From contig WRLU01000002.1 in NCBI GenBank assembly GCA_009777475.1, positions 78,955 to 142,954 on the forward strand: a stretch of 64,000 nt of DNA. The letters run 5' to 3'. Position 1 is the stretch's first letter; every line of letters starts with the position of its first letter. Source of the DNA: Oscillospiraceae bacterium (GTDB lineage: Bacteria > Bacillota > Clostridia > Oscillospirales > UBA929). The notes below the pieces were generated by a model. The model made no database searches. It was given only the letters and a program-made list of their open reading frames with translations, and was not told the origin of the DNA. Of this stretch, positions 29,401-37,323 are shown in pieces. A program made the position numbers and the translations under genes.

Positions 29401-30435
29401 GGTTGTGCCGGTAACGTCATTCGTGATTTCATCGAGAGTATACCCTATGGCAATTTTGGTCGCCACTTTGGCAATCGGGTATCCTGTAGCCTTGCTTGCA
29501 AGAGCAGATGAGCGTGAAACACGAGGATTAACTTCAATGACCGCGTAATCAAAGCTGTCAGGGTGCAGGGCAAGCTGGCAGTTGCAGCCCCCTTCGACAC
29601 CAAGTGCCTGTATGATGTCCAGAGATGCCGTGCGGAGCATTTGGTACTCTCTGTCTGCTAATGTAACTGTCGGTGCAACGACAATGCTGTCGCCGGTATG
29701 TACCCCTACAGGGTCAAAGTTTTCCATTGAACATACAATAATAGCATTGCCTGCACTATCACGCATGACCTCAAATTCAATTTCCTTCCATCCAGTAATG
29801 GACTTTTCAACTAAAATCTGACCTATTGGCGAAAGCGCGATACCATTGGATGCGATGCTCCTAAGAACCGTCTCGTTTTCGGCAATGCCGCCGCCGCTGC
29901 CGCCCATGGTAAATGCCGGACGCACAATCACCGGGTAACCGATTTCTTTGGCAAAGGCTACCGCTGTTTCAACGTCAACGGCAATGACAGAGGGTATCAC
30001 CGGCTGGCCGATGCTTTGCATGGTCTCTTTGAAAATTTGCCTGTCCTCTGCCTTGTCGATAGTATCGGGCAGACTTCCTAATAAACGCACGTTCATTTTA
30101 TCTAAAAATCCGTCCTTCGCCATTTGCATGCTCAACGTCAGGCCCGTCTGTCCGCCAAGCCCGGATAAAACACTGTCGGGGCGTTCCTTTTCAATAATGC
30201 GCTTTACCGTGGCAAGAGTAAGCGGCTCGATATATATTTTGTCGGCGATTTCACTATCGGTCATAATTGTGGCGGGATTTGAATTTACAAGAACAATTTC
30301 AATCCCTTCCTCACGAAGCACCCGGCAGGCCTGAGTACCTGCATAGTCAAACTCAGCGGCTTGACCTATGACAATAGGCCCTGAGCCTATAACCAAGGCT
30401 TTTTTGATGTTTTTATTGCGTGGCATGAGCATCAA
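26464..30435 (-). CDS. carB-dapF: Fusion: carbamoyl-phosphate synthase large subunit (N-term ~1060 aa) + diaminopimelate epimerase (C-term ~270 aa)
   Basis: Single uninterrupted 1323-aa ORF; CarB motifs IGSGPIVIGQAAEFDYAGTQA, MGS domain, then LPFTKMHGCGNDYIYINC ... GSEGSMCGNAIRC ... GSGETLACGTGACA of DapF. Confidence 0.93.
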   Translation of the reverse strand: MMLMPRNKNIKKALVIGSGPIVIGQAAEFDYAGTQACRVLREEGIEIVLVNSNPATIMTDSEIADKIYIEPLTLATVKRIIEKERPDSVLSGLGGQTGLTLSMQMAKDGFLDKMNVRLLGSLPDTIDKAEDRQIFKETMQSIGQPVIPSVIAVDVETAVAFAKEIGYPVIVRPAFTMGGSGGGIAENETVLRSIASNGIALSPIGQILVEKSITGWKEIEFEVMRDSAGNAIIVCSMENFDPVGVHTGDSIVVAPTVTLADREYQMLRTASLDIIQALGVEGGCNCQLALHPDSFDYAVIEVNPRVSRSSALASKATGYPIAKVATKIAIGYTLDEITNDVTGTTFAAFEPAIDYVAVKLPKWPFDKFVYANKDLGTQMKATGEVMSIADTFEEAILKAVRGAELGLNGLDLPWLSGKSDNDIWGLLNEITDERLFVLYQALKRSFSVDDIFDITKVDRWFLHRLKYIAENDLSAKVDSNQLIYKMVDTCGGEFAAKTPYFYSIKNGTENEALPFINKSEKPRVVVLGSGPIRIGQGIEFDYACVHCVWTLREMGYEVIVINNNPETVSTDFDTADRLYFEPLNIDDVMGVIEIEKPIGVVVAFGGGTAIKLTKKLHERGVNIIGTSAESIDICEDRERFDDLLEKFQIKRPKGVTVFTEKEALSAAERLGFPVLMRPSYVLGGQNMIIAFSPGDISEYMEIILRREQENPVLIDKYLSGLEIEVDAICDGKDVLVPGIMEHIERTGIHSGDSMAVYPAINIYDSMRDKIFEITQKLCMALNVKGLVNIQYVLYQDEIYVIEVNPRASRTVPYISKVTGVPMCELATKVSIGKTLSSLGYSSGIARIPPYTAVKVPVFSFEKLVGLDTHLGPEMKSTGEVLGIGKNLQEALYKGLLAAGYKLHGASSGRGSVLVTVRDSDKAEIVEIIKKFIHCGFSLYATRGTASFLAQKGFSVEVVEKISECSENNTATLLEREKIDYIVSTSEKGRDPAYDDVKIRRKACSLGIPCLTSIDTAGAIADSLLSKYSEINTELVDINDLRECRKALPFTKMHGCGNDYIYINCHELEINSPESLSVFLADRHTGVGGDGVVLILPSSVADAKMRTFNLDGSEGSMCGNAIRCVAKYLYDNKIVDKLHMCIETLSGLKSVEVSTKNELVSTVKVDMGKAELRPEKIPVKLSGDSVVSKEVIVGKEHYKITCVSMGNPHAVVFSKNVDTLDLRKIGPLFENNSLFPDRINTEFVEVSGRNHLKMRVWERGSGETLACGTGACASVVAAVLNGYCDKGAKVKVQLPGGELLIQYTDESVHMIGECIKVFDGVVEI

Positions 30436-31465
30436 TCCTTTCTATAAATCGGTCAAACAGAAACGCCGTATCCAATGGGCCGCCCCTCGCCTCAGGGTGG
30501 AACTGCACCGAGAACGAGCTGCCATAATCCATACCCTCGCAGGTGCCGTCATTTACATTGACAAAGGAGCTGTTTTCCGACACCGCGGCATAACCGTGAT
30601 TTTGGCTGGTTATATATATGCAGCCTGTTGAAATTTCCTTAATCGGCTGGTTTGCTCCGCGGTGGCCAAATTTAAGCTTTTGGGTCCTGCATCCGTTTGC
30701 CATGGCTAAAAGCTGATGGCCCAGGCATATACCGAAAATAGGTATTTGGCTTTTCACAAGCTCCCTGATCGTATCAACAATCCCGCTGTTCGCCGGGTCG
30801 GCAGGATCCCCGGGGCCGTTGCTCAGCATAATGCCGTCCGGCTTGATTTCTAGTATTTCCCGCCAGGATGTGCTATGCGGCAATGAACAGACGGTACAGT
30901 CCCGGGCCTTTAATGAATCGGCAATGCTGCTTTTGGCACCGAGATCCAGCAGCGCAATGCGCCTTTTCCCGGATCCGGAGGTCTGAGCCTCCGGTGACGA
31001 AACCGCGGCAACAGGACCACGTATAGAATATCCCTTAGCCTCAGTCAGATCAGCCTTGCCAGGCGGGGCAGTTGTGATTTTTCCGTTCATAACGCCGTTT
31101 TCCCTGATGATTTTTGTCAGCATACGCGTATCTATGCCGTAAAGCCCGGCAACCCCCTGCTCCTTCAAAAAGGCATCAAGCCGCCCCTCGCTCCGGAAAT
31201 TAGAGGGCTCTTCACACGGCTGCTTTACGATATATCCCTTAGCCCTTACAGTGACACCTTCAAAATCAGCTGGAATAACGCCGTAGTTGCCGATGAGGGG
31301 GAAGGTGTGGAGGATAATCTGCCCATAATAGCTGGGGTCTGTCAGGGTCTCCAAATAACCGGTCATGCCTGTTGTAAAGACAATTTCCCCCACAGCCTCG
31401 CCCATAGCACCAAATGCCCTGCCTTCAAAAACCGTACCATTTTCCAAAATTAAGAATGCTTTCAT
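30413..31465 (-). CDS. carA: Carbamoyl-phosphate synthase small subunit
   Basis: LENGTVFEGRAFGA ... GYLETLTDPSYYGQI ... IFGICLGHQLLA ... QFHPEA. Confidence 0.95.
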   Translation of the reverse strand: MKAFLILENGTVFEGRAFGAMGEAVGEIVFTTGMTGYLETLTDPSYYGQIILHTFPLIGNYGVIPADFEGVTVRAKGYIVKQPCEEPSNFRSEGRLDAFLKEQGVAGLYGIDTRMLTKIIRENGVMNGKITTAPPGKADLTEAKGYSIRGPVAAVSSPEAQTSGSGKRRIALLDLGAKSSIADSLKARDCTVCSLPHSTSWREILEIKPDGIMLSNGPGDPADPANSGIVDTIRELVKSQIPIFGICLGHQLLAMANGCRTQKLKFGHRGANQPIKEISTGCIYITSQNHGYAAVSENSSFVNVNDGTCEGMDYGSSFSVQFHPEARGGPLDTAFLFDRFIERIDAHATQ

Positions 31466-31493
31466 TTTTCCTACTTCCTCTCTTTCCTACCCA

Positions 31494-33356
31494 TTAATAG
31501 CGCAAGAGCAGCTTTTCGCTTACTGGTCTCTTGGCGATGGCGTCCAGCCATATTTCAGCGGTTTGACCGCGGGAAATCCAGATGGGATTTTTCGTCTTGT
31601 CTTTTACCGCGTCCTTGTCGTAAAATGTAGTTTGCCCTCGAATTGTGACGTACATATCGGCCTTAACCTTGAAATTGTCCTTTTTTTCGTTAATTGTAAC
31701 CTTCGGCTTGGGGCGCTGGCTTGATACGGTTTTACTTCTCGCATTGCTACCGGTAATATATTCGCCGTTTTCATACCTTGCCGCCTGCCTTATGTAGTAT
31801 GTAATTTTCTGCTGTTTTCCCGAATCAGGCAGCGGCTTGACCGCTATATTGTGGTTGATGCAGAGCCTGCCGTATTTTGCCTCGTCAGGTTTGAGCTTGC
31901 CGCCCTCCCGCATGCCAACAGCAACCTCCAGGCCCTCCTTAGGCACAACCTCTCCGCTCTTAAATACCAGCCACCAGGCTCCCGCCGGGGCATTTGCTGG
32001 AACGTCTTCAGCTGCTGTTTTGTAATTTACAAACAAATAAGTCTTGTAAGGGATTCCTCTTCTGATTGTTGGAAAATCAATAATTTCCGCATCCTCTGGA
32101 GGCTTCTTTTTTCCATCTTTTTTCACAATCTCTTTGTTTGATAAGTGCATTCTATACGAACTTAAATTCTTGAATTTTTTTCTTAATGTTTTAGCAAAAT
32201 TCACATCATCAAACATTGTTTCACCATTGCGGTTAGCCTTAATTTCTTTCCATGACTCACCATCAGGACTGTAGGCCTTTGGCTGGTAGCCTGGAGCATA
32301 CCTAATTGTATTTTTTGTAAGATTTATCTCAAATCCCGGCCTTGACCCATGGACAATTACGTCCTTGCTGTCATCGTAAACTATCCCCTCGTCACACCAG
32401 TGATCATCGTGGTCATAAGCACTAACATCGCGGAAAAACCGGTAAATCAGCCCGGCTGTGTCACGCTGTGAACGTTGAAGCGGAAGACCCATATTGGCAT
32501 ACATTGAATCTGTGTACATTGGAGGGGTGAGGGTAATATCATAGTAACCATAGGAATAACGTGCGGCTGTATCTGCTACACTGGATAAGGTGTTGGCAAC
32601 ATGATGAGTGTAAAGCCCCCCGCTGGTTACGCGGAACTCTGCTTTTCTTTCATCTGCTGTTTGTTCGTATTTTTGATGCTTACCAACTACATAAATGGCA
32701 TTCACAGTATTATCGCCTGTATGAGGCGGAGCATTTAAGTCCTGGAGATAATGCAGGGCTTTTCCCAAATCCCTGTAGGCATCCACCCGGCTGTGGTTTC
32801 TATATTTGCTCACAGCTGAGTTATACCAATGTATAAATCTGCTTTTTGCCGTATGGTCATCGAAATGATTCCTCCAGTAATTTGTACCGTAATGCGGCGA
32901 GTTAATATCACCATAATAAAAATGCCAGCTATTCACATCTTTTGTTTCGTAAATATCAGGCCAATCGGAGTATTGAATGAGCGTTGCTTTTTCCGAGGCA
33001 CTCAATTTGAAGAAATTCTTTGAAAGAAAAGGGGATGTAAGCGTAAATTCGTTAGTAATCATCTCCATTGCAACTGCCGTAAGCCACTGGTGAGTCTTAT
33101 TTTTTCCGTCTCCCTCCCACTCGTCAGAATCTCCGTATTTTTCTCCATGAAATCCGATGCCATCGCCAAAAACTACATCCTCGGCATTAGCGATAAGCTT
33201 GATAACTGCTTCGATTTCCAAATCGGTCATTTCTTCTATGTAAAAATGCTCGGTTTGGTTGTCGGGATTTTTGTCCTCACTTTGTGAATCCGGGATAAGT
33301 GCGAGAAGGAATATGAACATTAGAAGTAGTGCGGTAATTGATTTAAGTTTTAGCAT
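31494..33356 (-). CDS. Secreted zinc-dependent phospholipase C-like protein
   Basis: Signal peptide; THQWLTAVAMEM, YSDWPDIYE, WHFYYGD, DLGKALHYLQDLNAPPHTGDN consistent with the zinc-PLC/alpha-toxin N-domain fold; C-terminal chitobiase/sheet-like region. Confidence 0.7.
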   Translation of the reverse strand: MLKLKSITALLLMFIFLLALIPDSQSEDKNPDNQTEHFYIEEMTDLEIEAVIKLIANAEDVVFGDGIGFHGEKYGDSDEWEGDGKNKTHQWLTAVAMEMITNEFTLTSPFLSKNFFKLSASEKATLIQYSDWPDIYETKDVNSWHFYYGDINSPHYGTNYWRNHFDDHTAKSRFIHWYNSAVSKYRNHSRVDAYRDLGKALHYLQDLNAPPHTGDNTVNAIYVVGKHQKYEQTADERKAEFRVTSGGLYTHHVANTLSSVADTAARYSYGYYDITLTPPMYTDSMYANMGLPLQRSQRDTAGLIYRFFRDVSAYDHDDHWCDEGIVYDDSKDVIVHGSRPGFEINLTKNTIRYAPGYQPKAYSPDGESWKEIKANRNGETMFDDVNFAKTLRKKFKNLSSYRMHLSNKEIVKKDGKKKPPEDAEIIDFPTIRRGIPYKTYLFVNYKTAAEDVPANAPAGAWWLVFKSGEVVPKEGLEVAVGMREGGKLKPDEAKYGRLCINHNIAVKPLPDSGKQQKITYYIRQAARYENGEYITGSNARSKTVSSQRPKPKVTINEKKDNFKVKADMYVTIRGQTTFYDKDAVKDKTKNPIWISRGQTAEIWLDAIAKRPVSEKLLLRY

Positions 33357-33358
33357 AA

Positions 33359-33712
33359 TTAGTCATCCTCTTTCTTTTTATTTTTTTGTTTGCTTTTTTT
33401 TGAATCTAATACTAATAGATACGCTACAGCTACAATTATGAAGGTTGATATAATTTTAGGCATGGGTAAAAATGTTAAATCATGGGGTCGCATCTCAGTT
33501 ATAGATACATAAATAATCTCTACAATTGAGGGAATGACCGTAATCCACATTATTTCATATCGTTTTGTAATCGCAATAAGCGAGCAGGTAACAATAGGCA
33601 ATAAAAATGAAATAAACGTTAACCATATGATAGCGGCATGACCCGATCCTAATGTCAATTCAAACACCATCAACCCCACAATCACAATCCACAAAATTTT
33701 ATTCTTTTTCAA
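33359..33712 (-). CDS. Small membrane protein, single-domain copy
   Basis: TTG start after GGGAGGTG RBS: LKKNKILWIVIVGLMVFELTLG...LPIVTCSLIAITKRYEIMWITVIPSIVEIIYVS...AYLLVLDSKKSKQK; homologous to 34028-34399. Confidence 0.65.
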   Translation of the reverse strand: MKKNKILWIVIVGLMVFELTLGSGHAAIIWLTFISFLLPIVTCSLIAITKRYEIMWITVIPSIVEIIYVSITEMRPHDLTFLPMPKIISTFIIVAVAYLLVLDSKKSKQKNKKKEDD

Positions 33713-34028
33713 AGCGTTGCACCTCCCTTCCGCCAAGCATATTTAGGGCAACCGCCGTTAGCCATTGATGGGTCTTGTTTCTATCATCTCCTGCCCATTC
33801 ATCGGAGTCTCCCTCATCGGAATTTCCTGCTCCGTGGTAATCTATGCCTTTACCAAGGATTACGTTTTCTCCATTGACTATCCTCTGAATTACTTCCTCG
33901 ATTTCCTCATCTGTCATGTTTTCTGGGTAAAAATGCTCTGTTAATTCATCCTCCGTGCCTAATGTAAAGGGATTGAATGATGCAAGAAGGATAAAGGCTA
34001 GGAACAGCGAGATAAGTGATTTTAACAT
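33699..34028 (-). CDS. Truncated PLC-like N-terminus (signal peptide + HQWLTAVALN), copy 2
   Basis: MLKSLISLFLAFILLASFNPFTLGTEDELTEHFYPENMTDEEIEEVIQRIVNGENVILGKGIDYHG...GDSDEWAGDDRNKTHQWLTAVALNMLGGREVQRFEKE; parallels the N-terminus of 31494-33356. Confidence 0.65.
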   Translation of the reverse strand: MLKSLISLFLAFILLASFNPFTLGTEDELTEHFYPENMTDEEIEEVIQRIVNGENVILGKGIDYHGAGNSDEGDSDEWAGDDRNKTHQWLTAVALNMLGGREVQRFEKE

Positions 34029-34399
34029 TATATATCTTCTCCTTTTTTATTTTTTACTTTTTTAAATTCTAACACCAGCAGATACGCTATTAGGACAATT
34101 ACAAGTGTTGATACAATTTTAGGCATAGGGAATAATATTAAATTATCTAATTTCCCAGAAACTAAAGCCACATAAACAACTTCAATGACTGAAGGAATAG
34201 CGGCAATCCATAGGATTCTGTATCGTGCTGTAATTGCGATAAGTGCACAGGTAACAATAGGCAATAAAAATGAAACAAACATTACCCATACGATAGAAGG
34301 GCGACCTATTATTTTGTATGTTAATCCTAATGTGGATTCTATCACCTCCAGCACCATCAACCCCACAATCACAATCCACAGGATTTTATTACGCTTCAA
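34028..34399 (-). CDS. Small membrane protein, single-domain copy
   Basis: LKRNKILWIVIVGLMVLEVIESTLG...LPIVTCALIAITARYRILWIAAIPSVIEVVYVA...AYLLVLEFKKVKNKKGED. Confidence 0.65.
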   Translation of the reverse strand: MKRNKILWIVIVGLMVLEVIESTLGLTYKIIGRPSIVWVMFVSFLLPIVTCALIAITARYRILWIAAIPSVIEVVYVALVSGKLDNLILFPMPKIVSTLVIVLIAYLLVLEFKKVKNKKGEDI

Positions 34400-34721
34400 A
34401 GCCTCGCACCTCCCTTCCGCCAAGCGTATTTAGGGCAACCGCTGTTAGCCATTGGTGAGTCTTATTTCTTCCGTCTCCCTCCCACTCATCGGAGTCCCCC
34501 TCATCGAAATTTTCTGTTCCGTGGTAATCTATGCCTTTACCAAAAATTACATTTTCTCCGTTGGTAATTCGTTTGATTGCGTTCTCTATCTCAGATTCTG
34601 TCATGTTTTCGGGATAAAAGTGCTCTGTCAATCCATCCTCCGTGCCTAATGTAAAGGGATTGAATGATGCGAGCAGGATAAAAGCTAGGAACAGCGAGAT
34701 AATAGATTTTAATTTTAACAT
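34389..34721 (-). CDS. Truncated PLC-like N-terminus, copy 1
   Basis: MLKLKSIISLFLAFILLASFNPFTLGTEDGLTEHFYPENMTESEIENAIKRITNGENVIFGKGIDYHGTENFDEGDSDEWEGDGRNKTHQWLTAVALNTLGGREVRGFEA. Confidence 0.65.
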   Translation of the reverse strand: MLKLKSIISLFLAFILLASFNPFTLGTEDGLTEHFYPENMTESEIENAIKRITNGENVIFGKGIDYHGTENFDEGDSDEWEGDGRNKTHQWLTAVALNTLGGREVRGFEA

Positions 34722-35821
34722 GAGGTATCGTCTCCTTTTTTGTTTTTTATTTTTTTACCTATGAATACGCATAGGTACGCTAATGCAACACAGGCACACG
34801 CAACCATGAACTTATATCCATCCGAGAACAAAAAAGCCATATCAGTACTATCTGAGGCAACAATGACAAATTGAACAGCTGAAGGTATGAGAGCAATCCA
34901 GAATACTTTGTATTGCTTTGTAAGCACAATTAAAACTGTCAAAACGACTGGTGACCACACGGCTAAATATGTTATGAATAGAATTATAGCCATTATGCCT
35001 TCTATACCGCCACCATACATATTAGGTTGCATCGCGAACCCAATTATCGTTATAAACAACTCCAACATCAATAAAAAGATGATAACACTCGCTAAAATTT
35101 TATTAATTTTCTTTTTTGAAAAGTAAAGGTGCAGCAAAGACGACAATATACACACTGCCCCCAGTGCAAGCAATGCTATTGGTAGTTTTAGATCATCAAA
35201 AATAAAATCAAAATTAAAATCAATCCAATCGAACTCTGGGTATGGAACAACAAAATTAGCAATTGCAGGACCCATAACTATCCACAGCAGCTTTGGCTTT
35301 TTTGATATGGTGATAACCACACACATGGCGAGTTGGATACAAAAAGCAAGCCCATATTGCAACACCGGATCCAATTCAAGCTCAAACATCAACGATAAAA
35401 ACTGAAGGCTTATTGATAGTGCCAACGCAAGTGTAATAATTAGTCCATATGCCATTTTTATTTGGCTTTTTATTAAATAAATGAACAACAGCGATAGTGC
35501 CACACATATGCTTGCCCATATGAACATCATCATAAAGTCGTCATACCACATATACTGAAAATCTGATAGTGGAATCTCTATCGCCAATGCAACAAAAGAA
35601 TAAAGCGGAGGAACTCCTGCAATCCACAGCATTTTTGGTTTTTTTAATATTGTGAGAATCACACATATGACAATAGGAAGGGTAAAGGAAAGAAAAAACA
35701 AGCTAAATAATGACCAGCCATGAGTGTAGCCTGTTGTATACGACAGTAACGCAGGCAATAGATAGAGCAATGATACCACTGCGCAAGGCAAGATAACCCA
35801 CAGAATTTTATTCTTTTTCAA
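34715..35821 (-). CDS. Polytopic membrane protein composed of three repeats of the small membrane-protein domain
   Basis: TTG start after GGGGGG-type RBS; three copies of [..LPIVxCxxxxxxKxxKxLWIxxxPxxxxxV..]. Confidence 0.65.
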   Translation of the reverse strand: MKKNKILWVILPCAVVSLLYLLPALLSYTTGYTHGWSLFSLFFLSFTLPIVICVILTILKKPKMLWIAGVPPLYSFVALAIEIPLSDFQYMWYDDFMMMFIWASICVALSLLFIYLIKSQIKMAYGLIITLALALSISLQFLSLMFELELDPVLQYGLAFCIQLAMCVVITISKKPKLLWIVMGPAIANFVVPYPEFDWIDFNFDFIFDDLKLPIALLALGAVCILSSLLHLYFSKKKINKILASVIIFLLMLELFITIIGFAMQPNMYGGGIEGIMAIILFITYLAVWSPVVLTVLIVLTKQYKVFWIALIPSAVQFVIVASDSTDMAFLFSDGYKFMVACACVALAYLCVFIGKKIKNKKGDDTSC

Positions 35822-35882
35822 AGCGTTGCGCCCCCCTTTCCGCCAAGCATATTTAAGGCAACTGCCGTTAACCATTGATGGA
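35822..35882 (-). pseudogene. 3'-terminal remnant of a further PLC-like N-term fragment (HQWLTAVALNMLGGKGGATL*)
   Basis: Minus frame cat caa tgg tta acg gca gtt gcc tta aat atg ctt ggc gga..., begins immediately next to the purF stop. Confidence 0.6.
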
Positions 35883-37301
35883 CTATTTTTTGTCATCGCC
35901 TTTTTCTAAAACATCCTTAGATGCGCGTTTTGATTTGCCGCTTCCGGTAAAACAGGCTGTACAAAACGGCAGTGTGCAGGCACTGCAAGCGCGTTTCAGG
36001 CCGGCTATGCTAATATAACCCAAGCTGTCGGCTCCGATTTTACGGCATATCTCTTCCCTGCTCATTTTATTCGCTATTAGCTTATCCTCACTGTCTATAT
36101 CTGTGCCGTAATGGCAGACATGAAGAAACGGCGGCGAGGAAACCCGCATATGAACTTCCTTGGCACCGGCATTTTTAAGGCTTCTCACAGTTTTTTCACT
36201 TGTTGTACCCCTTACAATAGAGTCATCAATAAGAACAATGCGTTTCCCCCCAATGCTAGCCGCCAGGGGGTTTAGCTTGACTCTCACCGCGCTGTCGCGC
36301 TTGGCCTGGTCAGGATAAATAAAACTGCGTCCTATATAACGGTTTTTTACAAATCCCGCTACCAGCGGTATACCGCTTTCGGCACTGTAGCCGTAGGCAG
36401 CATCTAATCCGGAGTCAGGCACCCCGCAGACAACATCAGCATCTACCGGATGCTCCTGGGCAAGTACAACGCCCATATTGTAACGGGCATCGTACACGCT
36501 TAGCCCATCTATCACAGAGTCGCTTCTGGCAAAATAAACATATTCAAAAATACACAGTCCGCGTCCTGCCTCTTTATTTTCCAAACGCACACCCTGCTGC
36601 ACTATTTCCCCATTTTCTAAAACAAGAACCTCCCCAGGGCGCACATCTCTCACAAGTGAATATCCGCAAGCGTCAAGGGCGCAGCTTTCTGAGGCAACAG
36701 CGTATCCGGTTCCGTTTTTGCCCAAACAAAGCGGGCGAAAGCCGTTGGGATCGCGTATAGCAATCAATTTGTCCTCACTGGTTGCTACAATCAGTGAAAA
36801 TGACCCTCCCAGCAAGCTGGCAGCGGTAGTGGCACCTTTTATTGTATCTCTTTCCTTGGTGATGCAGTAGGCAATCAATGCCGATATGACCTCACTATCA
36901 CTAGTCGCACTGAACCTCAATCCGCTTGCTTTTAATATTTCCCTGATTTCCCTGGCGTTTGTTATATTTCCGTTATGGGCAGTGGCAATTCTCCCGGTCA
37001 GATATTCGGTGACAAACGGCCCCATGTTTTCTTTTTTATTATGCCCGGTGGTTGAATACCTGGTATGTCCAACAGCAACACCAGATTTGGGGAACAGCCC
37101 AAGGGTCTTGTCTGAAAACACCTCGTTGACAAGGCCTACATCTTTATGGCAGAAGATATGCTTGTCATTTACTGCGGCAATTCCGGCCCCCTCCTGTCCA
37201 CGGTGCTGAAGCGACAGCAGTGCATTATATGTCAGACCTACAGATTCGTCTGAGGTCAGGCATATTCCGAAAACGGCGCATTCCTCGTTTAGCTTTCTCA
37301 T
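35883..37301 (-). CDS. purF: Amidophosphoribosyltransferase
   Basis: CAVFGICLTSDESVGLTYNALLSLQHRGQEGAGI ... IVLIDDSIVRGTTSEK. Confidence 0.97.
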   Translation of the reverse strand: MRKLNEECAVFGICLTSDESVGLTYNALLSLQHRGQEGAGIAAVNDKHIFCHKDVGLVNEVFSDKTLGLFPKSGVAVGHTRYSTTGHNKKENMGPFVTEYLTGRIATAHNGNITNAREIREILKASGLRFSATSDSEVISALIAYCITKERDTIKGATTAASLLGGSFSLIVATSEDKLIAIRDPNGFRPLCLGKNGTGYAVASESCALDACGYSLVRDVRPGEVLVLENGEIVQQGVRLENKEAGRGLCIFEYVYFARSDSVIDGLSVYDARYNMGVVLAQEHPVDADVVCGVPDSGLDAAYGYSAESGIPLVAGFVKNRYIGRSFIYPDQAKRDSAVRVKLNPLAASIGGKRIVLIDDSIVRGTTSEKTVRSLKNAGAKEVHMRVSSPPFLHVCHYGTDIDSEDKLIANKMSREEICRKIGADSLGYISIAGLKRACSACTLPFCTACFTGSGKSKRASKDVLEKGDDKK

Positions 37302-37323
37302 TTGTCATCCGGCTCCAATCTGT

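Larger units (their letters stand above)
33660..34721 (-). repeat. Tandem ~690-bp duplicated cassette (PLC N-term fragment + membrane ORF)
   Basis: Homologous landmarks recur at offsets of 687-693 nt (ORF starts 34721/34028 and 34423/33736). Confidence 0.75.

Noticed and set aside
28538-30334. Several plus-strand ORFs within carB (e.g. 29047-29511, 29948-30334)
   Set aside because: Antisense frames of a highly conserved gene; no independent support.
26464-30435. CarB-DapF as two separate genes mis-joined by ORF calling
   Set aside because: No stop between domains in the given sequence; start-like codons near the DapF domain lack a visible RBS, so the fusion is retained (read-level check still advised).
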